DNA of 10,554 nt from Methanosarcinales archaeon (GTDB lineage: Archaea > Halobacteriota > Methanosarcinia > Methanosarcinales > Methanogasteraceae), in the NCBI GenBank assembly GCA_012961645.1, contig DTYY01000089.1, positions 1 through 10,554 on the forward strand. The letters are read 5' to 3'. How positions within the stretch are numbered: position 1 is the first letter of the stretch; each line of letters starts with the position of its first letter. A program made the position numbers and the translations under genes. Below are positions 1 to 6,348 of the stretch, one piece after another. The notes beneath the pieces were generated by a model. The model was given only the letters and a program-made list of their open reading frames with translations, ran no database searches and was not told the origin of the DNA.

Positions 1-1675
1 CAGGATACTTCTCATAGAGAGTCTTGCCCTCCTCGTCTCGGTACATCGCCATTGCCATCGCAGAACAGCCCGTTGCAACCACGATGTACTTGCGGCGCGC
101 AAACTCCTCTGCAATCCTTGCAACATCGAGAGCGCCATCCGGGAAGTTGCTGCAGCCGACGAGTGCAACCACACCAGGGATCTCTCCAAGCACGATCGGC
201 GCGCCCACTTCACGGATCTCGGTGTCAAGCACTGGTCCTCTTCCCGCGCGCATTGTAAATGTCTCCCCGAATGCGATCTCCGATGCTGCTCTCTCAATCA
301 TGCTGATGATTGGGAGGTCGCGCTCACATTCGGATTCGCACCGTCCGCAGCTCATGCATGCACCGAATATGTCTGAGAGTCCGGATAGATCACCGTTCTT
401 TGCAGCGATCATTGCTTCCTGGATAGGGATGCTGTTTGGACATGCCCGGTCACACCATCCGCATTCGGTACATCTTCTTGCATATTCCACGATCTCTTCT
501 TCGTTCGGCAGATGTTTGAGCAGTTCCCGTTTTGGTTTCACCTTAAGAGCAGTCTCTGTGATCACTTCGGCTGCCTTGAGCGGGTCTGATATCAGAACCC
601 CTGGCGCGCCACCCAGAAGATCAGAAACAACCCTGTCTGGATCCTGATCTGTAGCATCGGGGAGGTTGTAACAGATCTTATCAGTTGTAAGGATCAAGGG
701 AGCGCCTGTCTTCTGCGACTGCTCCAATAGATCGGTTCTGACGCACTGCTCATCCAAAACGATCACGTCAGCGATTCCTGACCGCACAAAGAATAGCTGC
801 ATAGAGAGCGGTCCCACGACCTTTGCTGCTGCGCTGTACCTGCTCGTCTCAAGCGCTGTGCAGCAGATCCCGCAGACCTCGATCTTGTCTGAAAGACCGT
901 GCTCCTCGATGTAATCGATGGTTGCAACGCTTACCGCCGGATAATGCCCGATAAAGAGAACCACAGGCTTTGTCCTGTCGATCGATCCGAACCCGAAATC
1001 GACGAGCGCAGTGTCAGGATCGCCTTTTGGGAAATCGAATCCTGCGATCTGCGCGATATCGGCAACCTCCTTCACGAGATTGTCGATCATCGAGATGTGC
1101 AGCGCCTTTGACTCGAAGTCGATGTATGACCCTTCCTGTCCTGTGTGTGTAGACGAGAGCGCATGCACAAGCTGCTGGTTTGCGTACTCAAGGATCTCCT
1201 CGAGGTCGCCCAGTGTCTCTGGTCTCGTGCCAACGACGGTTCTGATGATCGGAGCCTCGACATCGATGTATGGTCCCATGTCGATCGGGTGGTCCCTGCC
1301 GCGCCACTCTATAAGCTCATGCAGCACATGGTTCGCATGCCCTGCGTGCGCCGCTGTTCCTATGCAGCATGCGATCAGCACGATGCGTGCCTGCTGTGCC
1401 GCAATATCGATTCCGCACGCGCCCTTGCGGTCGCCTGTGAGATCACACTTTCCATACGTGCAGAGACAGCACATGTCACAGATCGGTGCGTAAAACGGCG
1501 GAAAATCCTTAAGCAGGCGGTGATCCCACTTCCGAAGCGATAGAATCCCGGGTTTCGGGGTGGGGCCCATCGGCTCCCAGTCCTCAAGGGCAAGTTCCTC
1601 TCTGGTGGTGATTTTGCCGATGTTGATCACCACGTTTTCCATGCCATCGATTACGAAGCGTCCGTCTTTGATCAT
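1..1675 (-). CDS. cdhA: CO dehydrogenase/acetyl-CoA synthase, alpha subunit (5'-partial in window: N-terminal 558 codons)
   Basis: This is the nickel-iron CO dehydrogenase subunit of the archaeal acetyl-CoA decarbonylase/synthase complex, which interconverts CO2 and enzyme-bound CO for cleavage or synthesis of acetyl-CoA in the cytoplasm. Reading the minus strand from ATG at 1675, the protein begins MIKDGRFVID. The B/D-cluster motif CDMCCLCTYGKCDLTG lies at residues 66-81, with another Cys at 87 (GACGID). Two ferredoxin-type [4Fe-4S] motifs follow, CTECGWCDRAC (402-412) and CMSCGRCESEC (440-450). The latter are typical of the archaeal alpha subunit and absent from bacterial CooS. Cys311 (DEQC), Cys508 (VGCSN) and Cys537 (ATGCS) are plausible C-cluster ligands by position; this is inference. 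The archaeal family is about 800 residues, so roughly the last 240 are beyond the left edge. GAGGA sits 9 bases before the ATG and supports this start. The remaining cdh genes would be expected downstream, outside the window. Confidence 0.96.
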   Translation of the reverse strand, partial: MIKDGRFVIDGMENVVINIGKITTREELALEDWEPMGPTPKPGILSLRKWDHRLLKDFPPFYAPICDMCCLCTYGKCDLTGDRKGACGIDIAAQQARIVLIACCIGTAAHAGHANHVLHELIEWRGRDHPIDMGPYIDVEAPIIRTVVGTRPETLGDLEEILEYANQQLVHALSSTHTGQEGSYIDFESKALHISMIDNLVKEVADIAQIAGFDFPKGDPDTALVDFGFGSIDRTKPVVLFIGHYPAVSVATIDYIEEHGLSDKIEVCGICCTALETSRYSAAAKVVGPLSMQLFFVRSGIADVIVLDEQCVRTDLLEQSQKTGAPLILTTDKICYNLPDATDQDPDRVVSDLLGGAPGVLISDPLKAAEVITETALKVKPKRELLKHLPNEEEIVEYARRCTECGWCDRACPNSIPIQEAMIAAKNGDLSGLSDIFGACMSCGRCESECERDLPIISMIERAASEIAFGETFTMRAGRGPVLDTEIREVGAPIVLGEIPGVVALVGCSNFPDGALDVARIAEEFARRKYIVVATGCSAMAMAMYRDEEGKTLYEKYP

Positions 1676-1720
1676 GAGTAGTCCTCGTTTTGGATTTCTT
1701 TGATAAGGGTGGCTGATCTG

Positions 1721-1729
1721 ATAAATATG
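1721..1729 (-). promoter_or_regulatory. Putative TATA box for cdhA
   Basis: On the minus strand the AT-rich element catatttat lies about 46-54 bases before the cdhA ATG. With the usual archaeal spacing of about 25 bases from TATA box to start site, transcription would begin near 1697 and leave a short leader containing the GAGGA ribosome-binding site. The position is inferred from consensus and spacing only. Confidence 0.5.
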
Positions 1730-1753
1730 TTTGTGTGGTTGTAAGCTGTCCAA

Positions 1754-1774
1754 CTCAAGTGTTGACGTCTTGAG
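1754..1774. promoter_or_regulatory. Inverted repeat in the cdhA/regulator control region
   Basis: CTCAAG (1754-1759) and CTTGAG (1769-1774) form a perfect 6-bp inverted repeat with a 9-base spacer. It lies just upstream of the putative cdhA TATA box as cdhA is read, where an activator or modulator could bind. A half-site centre-to-centre spacing of 15 bases is somewhat long for one helical turn. The repeat could also be chance. Confidence 0.3.
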
Positions 1775-1810
1775 ATGTTCAGGTATGGTGTCTGTACGAA
1801 GATATGAGTG

Positions 1811-1822
1811 GTTTTGCAAAAC
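1811..1822. promoter_or_regulatory. 12-bp perfect palindrome, candidate operator
   Basis: GTTTTGCAAAAC is its own reverse complement across all 12 bases. It lies in the 263-base non-coding gap between the divergent cdhA and winged-helix regulator genes. That is the usual place for a dimeric helix-turn-helix protein to control both genes. No function is proven by sequence alone. Confidence 0.4.
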
Positions 1823-1895
1823 TGCCCTGATATGCCTGCCTTACGTCCGGAGGTGCTGGTAGTCTCCTTCACATCTTCTTTATATTCTGCACAAA

Positions 1896-1905
1896 CTTTA
1901 TAAAG
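1896..1905 (+). promoter_or_regulatory. TATA box of the winged-helix regulator gene
   Basis: CTTTATAAAG is a strong archaeal TATA-like element and itself palindromic. It lies 33-42 bases before the ATG at 1939, so a start site near 1930 would give a very short leader. A GGTGG ribosome-binding site (1928-1932) precedes the ATG, so the true start is probably slightly upstream of that. The palindromic form means a repressor could overlap it. Confidence 0.6.
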
Positions 1906-1938
1906 AGAAACAACTAATGTATATTCTGGTGGATATTA

Positions 1939-2313
1939 ATGAAAGAGTTGTCAATAAAAGTGATGGGTGAACGGGAGCATGAAATATCCGAGCTGCTACA
2001 GAGTCTCGAACTATCAAAGATCGTGTCGAGGACTGTTGCATGTCTCGCCAACACAGACGAGATGACCTCCAGACAGATTGAGGCGGCGGCTGGCATCCGG
2101 CAGCCTGAAGTAAGCGCTGCCATGCGGGTGCTGCGCACGAAAGAATGGGTTGTTGAACGCGAAGAGAAGAAGAAGCTGGGCAAGGGTAGACCGGTCAAGG
2201 TGTACCGGCTCGATGCCACTCTTCGTGAAATAGTCGAAGCGCTCGAAGAAGAGAGAATATCATACAACAACAAGATGGTGGATGATCTCGTTCGTCTGCG
2301 GGAGCTCGCATAA
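1939..2313 (+). CDS. Small winged-helix transcriptional regulator (TrmB/MarR-like fold)
   Basis: This 124-residue cytoplasmic protein looks like a one-domain archaeal DNA-binding regulator. Residues about 24-38 form a first helix (KIVSRTVACLANTD). A helix-turn-helix follows at 42-75, with recognition-helix sequence RQPEVSAAMRVLRTKEWV. A basic, Gly/Pro-rich wing is at 76-90 (KKKLGKGRPVKVYR), and residues 95-124 form an amphipathic, coiled-coil-like helix suited to dimerisation. No ligand-binding domain or Cys metal site is visible. The ATG has GGTGG 6 bases upstream and a good TATA box. It is divergent from cdhA across a region holding a perfect palindrome, so control of itself and of cdhA is a reasonable inference. 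The precise family is not recognised; TrmB-like, MarR-like and ArsR-like are all possible. Confidence 0.75.
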   Translation: MKELSIKVMGEREHEISELLQSLELSKIVSRTVACLANTDEMTSRQIEAAAGIRQPEVSAAMRVLRTKEWVVEREEKKKLGKGRPVKVYRLDATLREIVEALEEERISYNNKMVDDLVRLRELA

Positions 2314-2317
2314 CCTC

Positions 2318-2392
2318 GGGACCGTAGGGTAGCTTGGTCCATCCTGCCAGGTCGGGGATCTGGCGACCGGCGTTCAAATCGCCGCGGTCCCA
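2318..2392 (+). tRNA. tRNA-Pro, anticodon GGG
   Basis: The gene folds into a complete cloverleaf. The acceptor stem GGGACCG pairs with CGGTCCC, and the discriminator is A. The D arm is GGGT/ATCC-like. The anticodon stem CCAGG/TCTGG encloses the loop TCGGGGA. The T arm is CGGCG-TTCAAAT-CGCCG. The anticodon GGG reads proline CCC/CCU codons. The base before the anticodon (position 33) is C rather than the near-universal U. CCA is not encoded. It begins 4 bases after the stop codon of the regulator gene, with no AT-rich TATA element at the expected distance. It is therefore probably transcribed with that gene and processed out. Confidence 0.88.
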
Positions 2393-2450
2393 TTTGGGGA
2401 GTTGGGGGTTATGGATTGCAGAGGTAGCGAGTGCACACGACGGTCCTGGA

Positions 2451-3965
2451 TCACCTGCCAGAATCCCTGAAGTGAATCATTTCAGCGTCGAAATGTTCGG
2501 GATCAAAATCCTCGCCGACCCATTCCAGCAGTTCTTCGTTCTCCTGAGAATCAGGGTCTTGTAGAGCCTCCAAGATGTCTGCATAGCCCCATACCCCACC
2601 GCAATCCTCTGGAGGGCAGGCTCTCTTTCCTTTGATGCATACCGGATACGCGGCGCCCTCTTCTCTCGGAAGAATCTTCTCCAGCAGTATACGGTGCTCC
2701 CAGCCATCGCCGAAATCGTACAGATACTCAGCCGATCGGTTCTCCATGGAGAAATACATGGCTATCTTCTTGCTCTGTTCCCGGAGAATCGATCTGCCGA
2801 AGCCGATATCGTCATCGTCCGGAGCTCCTATGCATACCTTTGACCCTGTCGTTGGGTCTTTCATCTCGAATTCGTGGAGATGGTAGTCCTCCCAGCCCAT
2901 GACATCCTGAATCGCGAAATGCAGATCACGGAACGTGTATGTTTCAGGGACCTGTATCCGCCGCCAGATCGGTGGTTTGATCCGTTTCAGCGTTATCTTG
3001 AACTGGTACACCTGATCAAATTCTCTTTTGCCAGCCATAATATCGTCATCCTCTTCCCAATCCTCATCCACATCATCTCCGCGGTTCCAGCCGCCGACCT
3101 CTTCGAAATACTCGCCGTATTCCTCATCGAACGTGTCTTTCCATCCGAGTTCCCCTCCTGAGAGCGCGTTCATGAGTGCTCCGGAAGGAAGGATGATATC
3201 CAGCGCTTCCAGAGGCAGATAACCCTCATCAGGTCTTTTCTTCTTTATCCTGCCGATCGCAATCTGGCAGATCTTGTAATCGACATAATTACTTGGGAAG
3301 ACGTCTCTTGCTTTCTCGATGTGCGGTATCGCGCTTTTGTCCTGCTGCCGCACCATGCATTCGAGGAGGTGGAAAAAGTCCACGTTTACGTATTTCCAGT
3401 CATGTTTTGTCGGATCGAAGGGCCCGTCCGGCATTTCTGACATATACTCATCCAACAACTTATTCAGAAACTCAATCGACTCATCACACCTGATCTCGCC
3501 GATGGTGCTGAGTGCGTGTGATGTTATGAGATCGAGGCTCTTCCCTTCCTTGATAGGGTGTGCAATCCTGTATTCTACCTTTTTTATCACTTCAGGGATG
3601 CAGACATCACCAATTTCCTTGAGCGCGTCCTTTGCGCGATTGCCCAGATCAGAATCCTCCAGCACATCCACAAGCGGGCTGATGGCATTCTCATCACCGA
3701 TCTTTCCCAGTGCATCGGCAGCAAAAAGACTGCTCCATTTGTCCGGATCGCTCAGCATCCCGATCAATTCAGAGACCGCTGGGCTGCCGATAGACGCTAG
3801 TTCATTCACGATCGCTTCCAGTTCCGATTCCCGCTCTCTTGAGTAACCCACATCATCGTACTTCTTCAGATCGCAGGTCAACTCCTCAATCTTCTTTTCG
3901 TCTCCATTTCCGGATTTTTCAGGATTTCCCGACTTTCCTGGCTTTCTTTGACTTCTTTTCGGCAT
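2451..3965 (-). CDS. HEAT-repeat protein fused to a pRiA4b ORF-3-like (IS1096_ORF3/PRiA4_ORF3) domain
   Basis: The 504-residue soluble protein has three parts. A Lys/Ser/Gly-rich basic N-terminus covers residues 1-28. HEAT-like helical repeats span about 45-240, clearest at IGSPAVSELIGMLSDPDKW and IGDENAISPLVDVLEDS. An acidic linker rich in Asp, Glu and Trp (about 275-310) follows. Residues 317-500 match the plasmid pRiA4b ORF-3-like family, with FKITLKRIKPPIWRRIQVP, DLHFAIQDVMGW, YDFGDGWEHRILLEK, ACPPEDCGG and the C-terminal FDPEHFDAE. The biochemical role of that family is not established; it recurs on plasmids and near mobile elements. The frame opens 9 bases earlier with TTG, but GGAG lies only 1 base before that TTG and 10 before the ATG at 3965, so ATG is preferred. 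The gene is isolated between tRNA-Pro and tRNA-Ser and opposite in strand, suggesting later acquisition. HEAT repeats usually mediate protein binding. Confidence 0.88.
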   Translation of the reverse strand: MPKRSQRKPGKSGNPEKSGNGDEKKIEELTCDLKKYDDVGYSRERESELEAIVNELASIGSPAVSELIGMLSDPDKWSSLFAADALGKIGDENAISPLVDVLEDSDLGNRAKDALKEIGDVCIPEVIKKVEYRIAHPIKEGKSLDLITSHALSTIGEIRCDESIEFLNKLLDEYMSEMPDGPFDPTKHDWKYVNVDFFHLLECMVRQQDKSAIPHIEKARDVFPSNYVDYKICQIAIGRIKKKRPDEGYLPLEALDIILPSGALMNALSGGELGWKDTFDEEYGEYFEEVGGWNRGDDVDEDWEEDDDIMAGKREFDQVYQFKITLKRIKPPIWRRIQVPETYTFRDLHFAIQDVMGWEDYHLHEFEMKDPTTGSKVCIGAPDDDDIGFGRSILREQSKKIAMYFSMENRSAEYLYDFGDGWEHRILLEKILPREEGAAYPVCIKGKRACPPEDCGGVWGYADILEALQDPDSQENEELLEWVGEDFDPEHFDAEMIHFRDSGR

Positions 3966-4092
3966 TCTGACCAATCTCCTTCATCCTTTTGTTCTTGATT
4001 AGCCAACATCACATTAATCGAAGGACGTCTTTGGCTTTGTTCAAGTAAGATAAAATGATGAAACAATAAATAGTTTATCGTACCACGAGACT

Positions 4093-4155
4093 GTGAGGTC
4101 GGGAGCAAGGATTAAAACCAAACCAACCGGCACTGCGGTGATGTGCACCCCTCAC
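4093..4155 (+). ncRNA. Candidate small structured RNA (weak)
   Basis: In the 235-base gap before tRNA-Ser, GTGAGG (4093-4098) pairs perfectly with CCTCAC (4150-4155). A second hairpin, GGTG-ATGTG-CACC (4137-4149), abuts the closing stem and could stack on it. A TATA-like aataaatag at about 4065-4073 is correctly spaced for a start near 4095. The enclosed segment is otherwise unstructured by eye. The same element could instead act in the leader of the minus-strand HEAT gene, or be chance; strand and function are uncertain. Confidence 0.25.
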
Positions 4156-4167
4156 GTTTCAGAAAAG

Positions 4168-4176
4168 ATTAATATC
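4168..4176 (+). promoter_or_regulatory. TATA box of tRNA-Ser
   Basis: The element attaatatc is centred about 29 bases before the first base of the tRNA. This is the spacing expected for archaeal stable RNA promoters and would start transcription at or very near the mature 5' end. Confidence 0.55.
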
Positions 4177-4200
4177 TATGTCGTCCACCGATACTGTGAT

Positions 4201-4311
4201 GACGAGGTAGCCAAGCCCGGTATGGCGCTGGATTGCTAACGTTTGAAGTACCACTCGTGCAAACATCCAGTGGTGCATCGCACCTCGGGGGTTCAAATCC
4301 CCCTCTCGTCG
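4201..4311 (+). tRNA. tRNA-Ser, anticodon GCT, with an intron
   Basis: The 111-base gene gives an 85-base mature tRNA after removal of a 26-base intron. The acceptor stem GACGAGG pairs with TCTCGTC (one G-U), and the discriminator is G, as in archaeal serine tRNAs. The D stem is GCC/GGC. The anticodon stem is CTGGA/TCCAG with mature loop TTGCTAA. A long variable arm, GGTGC-ATC-GCACC, is the class II hallmark. The T arm is GGGGG-TTCAAAT-CCCCC. The GCT anticodon (4235-4237) reads AGC/AGU. CCA is not encoded. The gene has its own TATA box and lies immediately upstream of the ribosomal cluster. Confidence 0.93.
4239..4264 (+). other. tRNA-Ser intron at position 37/38 with bulge-helix-bulge splice sites
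   Basis: Exon-intron pairing fits the archaeal splicing-endonuclease target. Loop bases TTGC (positions 32-35) pair with GCAA at 4259-4262 to form the 4-bp central helix. The first bulge is TA|A, cut after 4238, and the second is AC|A, cut after 4264. The second bulge sits directly on the anticodon stem. The inner helix is imperfect (ACG/CGT would compete with the first bulge), so the intron-side half is somewhat relaxed. Removal restores a standard 7-base anticodon loop. Confidence 0.85.
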
Positions 4312-4403
4312 TAATGTTATTCTTATGCTTCTGCGCTGCGGCAAGGTACCCAAAAATCGCTTGCAAAATCCTTAAAATATCGGACGATTGGCAGCACCAA
4401 ACG

Positions 4404-4411
4404 CATAAATA
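4404..4411 (+). promoter_or_regulatory. Putative TATA box for the ribosomal cluster
   Basis: The element cataaata lies about 60 bases before the L30e start in an AT-rich gap of 157 bases after tRNA-Ser. A start near 4435 would leave a leader of roughly 30-35 bases. It suggests that the cluster has its own promoter rather than relying on upstream RNA polymerase genes, which are absent here. Confidence 0.45.
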
Positions 4412-4468
4412 GAGTGAGATACCAGTTCACATAGAAAAAACTACTGGTCCAAAAAAGAGTTGAAATGC

Positions 4469-4810
4469 ATGGAAATCGATCTAAATAAAGCACTTCGAAA
4501 AACAATCAGATCTGGTAAGGTTCTTATCGGGTCGAATACGTGTATCGACGCTATAAAAAAAGACAAAGATTCGACAGTTGTGCTTGCTGCCAACTGTCCG
4601 CCCCATATAAGATCGCAGATACAGGATTCGGGCGTACCGATCATCGAATACCCTGGAATGAGCATCGATCTCGGAACTGCGTGCGGGAAACCGTTTACCA
4701 TTGCCACGATGGCGATCCTCGATCCGGGCGATTCAAATATCATGGCGGTCTTCGATTCCGAAGAGGAAGAAGCGCCAGCCGGAGAAACACCTGACAAACT
4801 CGAGGGATAG
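4469..4810 (+). CDS. rpl30e: Large-subunit ribosomal protein L30e
   Basis: L30e is an archaeal/eukaryotic 50S protein of the L7Ae/L30e fold. The 113-residue product starts MEIDLNKALRKTIRSG and contains GKVLIGSNTCIDAIKK, VVLAANCPPHIRSQI and YPGMSIDLGTACGKPF, all diagnostic of the family. An in-frame TTG at 4460 would add three residues. The ATG at 4469 is preferred because the family starts at this point and AAAAGAG lies about 9 bases before it. The C-terminus carries an acidic tail (DSEEEEAPAGETPDKLEG) longer than the minimal family, which is about 100 residues. The nusA GTG start follows 2 bases after its stop. The order L30e-NusA-S12-S7 is the conserved archaeal one. Confidence 0.94.
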   Translation: MEIDLNKALRKTIRSGKVLIGSNTCIDAIKKDKDSTVVLAANCPPHIRSQIQDSGVPIIEYPGMSIDLGTACGKPFTIATMAILDPGDSNIMAVFDSEEEEAPAGETPDKLEG

Positions 4811-4812
4811 GT

Positions 4813-5238
4813 GTGGGTGAAATCAAACTCACCACCGAAGGTATCCGGTATATTGCACTCTTCGAGAGCCTAACAGGCGCTGTTGCACGCGACTGTGTCG
4901 ATGATGGAGACCGGATACTCTGTGTGGTCCAGAATGGTGATATGGGGCTTGCAATCGGGCGCGACGGCGAACACGTCAAACGCGCCAGTAAATCCGTGGG
5001 TAAGCATATCGAAGTCGTGGAGTACTCTGATGACCTTGCCACGTTTATGAAGAATGTGACCCAGCCGGCAAATATGGTCGGAATCGAGTCGGTCGTGCGC
5101 GGTGGCAGGCGGATCGTGTATGTGGATGTGCCCGCGGATCAGAAAGGGCTTGCAATCGGGAAGGACGGAAGAAACATCGAGAAGATGCGGTTGCTCGCAC
5201 ATCGGCATCACGACATCGATGATGTGGTCATCAGATAA
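4813..5238 (+). CDS. nusA: Archaeal NusA-like transcription factor (two KH domains)
   Basis: This 141-residue RNA-binding protein corresponds to the KH portion of bacterial NusA, which in bacteria acts in elongation and termination. Archaeal versions lack the N-terminal polymerase-binding and S1 domains, and the length here is normal for them. The first KH domain carries [15 protein letters not shown] (about residues 45-60). The second carries [18 protein letters not shown] (about 113-130). Each shows the GxxG loop. Translation starts at GTG, 2 bases after the L30e stop. GAGG inside the end of the L30e gene serves as ribosome-binding site, so translational coupling is likely. Antitermination of ribosomal transcription is a proposed, not proven, role. 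Confidence 0.93.
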   Translation: MGEIKLTTEGIRYIALFESLTGAVARDCVDDGDRILCVVQNGDMGLAIGRDGEHVKRASKSVGKHIEVVEYSDDLATFMKNVTQPANMVGIESVVRGGRRIVYVDVPADQKGLAIGKDGRNIEKMRLLAHRHHDIDDVVIR

Positions 5239-5273
5239 TCTTTAAGTCTGAAATCAGTCATAATGGTGAATAT

Positions 5274-5702
5274 ATGAGCAAAGGAAAATACGCTGCCCGC
5301 AAACTGCGGAAAGATCGGAAGAAAGCCAGATGGAGCGATCAGAACTACAGCAGTCGCGCTCTCCGCCTGAATATCAAGGCAGACCCACTCGTCGGCGCTC
5401 CGCAGGGACGTGGAATCGTCCTGCAGAAAGTCGGTGTCGAGGCAAAGCAGCCGAATTCTGCGATACGCAAATGTGTCAGGATACAGCTGGTTAAAAACGG
5501 AAAACAGGTTACTGCGTTTTGCCCCGGTGACGGTGCGATCAATTTCATCGACGAGCATGATGAGGTGACAGTCGAGCGCATCGGCGGTCGGATGCACGGC
5601 GCCAAAGGCGACCTGCCCGGTGTCAGGTTCAAGGTGACCGCAGTAAACGACGTGTCGCTGAATGAGATGGTGATCGGGCGCAAAGAGAAACCGATCAGGT
5701 GA
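5274..5702 (+). CDS. rps12: Small-subunit ribosomal protein S12 (uS12)
   Basis: S12 lines the decoding centre of the 30S subunit. The 142-residue protein has the universal signature: [32 protein letters not shown], and the loop [17 protein letters not shown]. The length matches the archaeal/eukaryotic form, with an N-terminal extension ([20 protein letters not shown]) relative to bacteria. GGTGA lies 4 bases before the ATG. It follows nusA after 35 bases and precedes rps7 by 6 bases, so it is part of one transcript. Confidence 0.97.
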   Translation: MSKGKYAARKLRKDRKKARWSDQNYSSRALRLNIKADPLVGAPQGRGIVLQKVGVEAKQPNSAIRKCVRIQLVKNGKQVTAFCPGDGAINFIDEHDEVTVERIGGRMHGAKGDLPGVRFKVTAVNDVSLNEMVIGRKEKPIR

Positions 5703-5708
5703 TTTTGG

Positions 5709-6272
5709 ATGGCTGAACTGTTATTTGATAAATGGGACCTCTCAGAAGTTGAAAGCAGAGACATGGGCATCAGAAGATATGTCAACTTAAGCCCGAGGAT
5801 CGTGATGCATACCGGCGGTAAACACGCCAGCCAGCAGTTCAACAAATCTGACCTGCCGATCGTTGAGCGGCTGATCAACCGGGTCATGCGAGAGGAGGCG
5901 AACAACGGCAAGAAGCAGAGGGCTTACAAGATCGTCAGGTCTGCTTTCGAGATCATTCACAACAAAACAAAGAAAAATCCGGTTCAGGTCCTTGTCGATG
6001 CCATCGGCAACGCAGGACCAAGAGAAGAGGTTGTACGTCTCAAATACGGCGGCATCGCCGTGCCGAAGGCTGTTGATACCGCGTCCCAGCGCAGGGTGGA
6101 TATCGCTCTCAGGCTGATCACAAAAGGCGCAAAACGTGCTGCATTCAAGAGCAAGCGATCCATAGAGAACTGTCTTGCAGACGAAATCATGGCTGCTGCA
6201 TCGTATGATGTCAGGTGCCACTCGATAAATCAGAAACAGAGCATCGAGCGAGTTGCAAAGTCTGCGCGATGA
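5709..6272 (+). CDS. rps7: Small-subunit ribosomal protein S7 (uS7)
   Basis: S7 is a primary 16S rRNA-binding protein that starts assembly of the 30S head. The 187-residue protein shows the family core: [61 protein letters not shown] and the basic [19 protein letters not shown]. The N-terminal extension (about residues 1-45) is usual in archaea. The ATG follows 6 bases after the S12 stop, and AGGTGA overlapping that stop is the ribosome-binding site. In many archaea EF-2 follows this gene; here an aldehyde dehydrogenase does. I see no convincing terminator in the 76-base gap. Confidence 0.97.
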   Translation: MAELLFDKWDLSEVESRDMGIRRYVNLSPRIVMHTGGKHASQQFNKSDLPIVERLINRVMREEANNGKKQRAYKIVRSAFEIIHNKTKKNPVQVLVDAIGNAGPREEVVRLKYGGIAVPKAVDTASQRRVDIALRLITKGAKRAAFKSKRSIENCLADEIMAAASYDVRCHSINQKQSIERVAKSAR

Positions 6273-6348
6273 CCGATTGTCTGATGGCAGCACCGTTGTA
6301 GCGAAGTGTTACATGCGGCTATAGCAGGAAGGCGAAGAGCGGGTCATC

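Noticed and set aside
24..1543. Several plus-strand open frames over the first 1.5 kb
   Set aside because: They lie antisense to cdhA, whose iron-sulfur motifs are unmistakable, and have no recognisable domains.
1..1675. Bacterial CooS or hydroxylamine reductase instead of CdhA
   Set aside because: The two ferredoxin-type motifs at residues 402-450 and the N-terminal CDMCCLCTYG pattern are those of the archaeal alpha subunit.
1672..1872. 66-residue minus-strand frame in the cdhA control region
   Set aside because: It has no family features or convincing ribosome-binding site, overlaps the cdhA start and the palindromes, and is explained better as non-coding control DNA.
3966..3974. TTG at 3974 as start of the HEAT-pRiA4 protein
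   Set aside because: The GGAG is only 1 base from this TTG, too close to work, but 10 bases from the ATG at 3965.
2318..4311. An integrated element between the two tRNA genes with att repeats
   Set aside because: I found no integrase and no repeat of either tRNA 3' end beyond the common T-loop bases shared by all tRNAs.
4460..4468. TTG at 4460 as start of L30e
   Set aside because: It adds three residues not typical of the family; ATG at 4469 matches the usual MEIDLNKAL start and has better spacing to AAAAGAG.
4159..4505. Minus-strand frames across tRNA-Ser and its flanks
   Set aside because: They overlap a complete intron-bearing tRNA gene and its promoter and show no protein family features.
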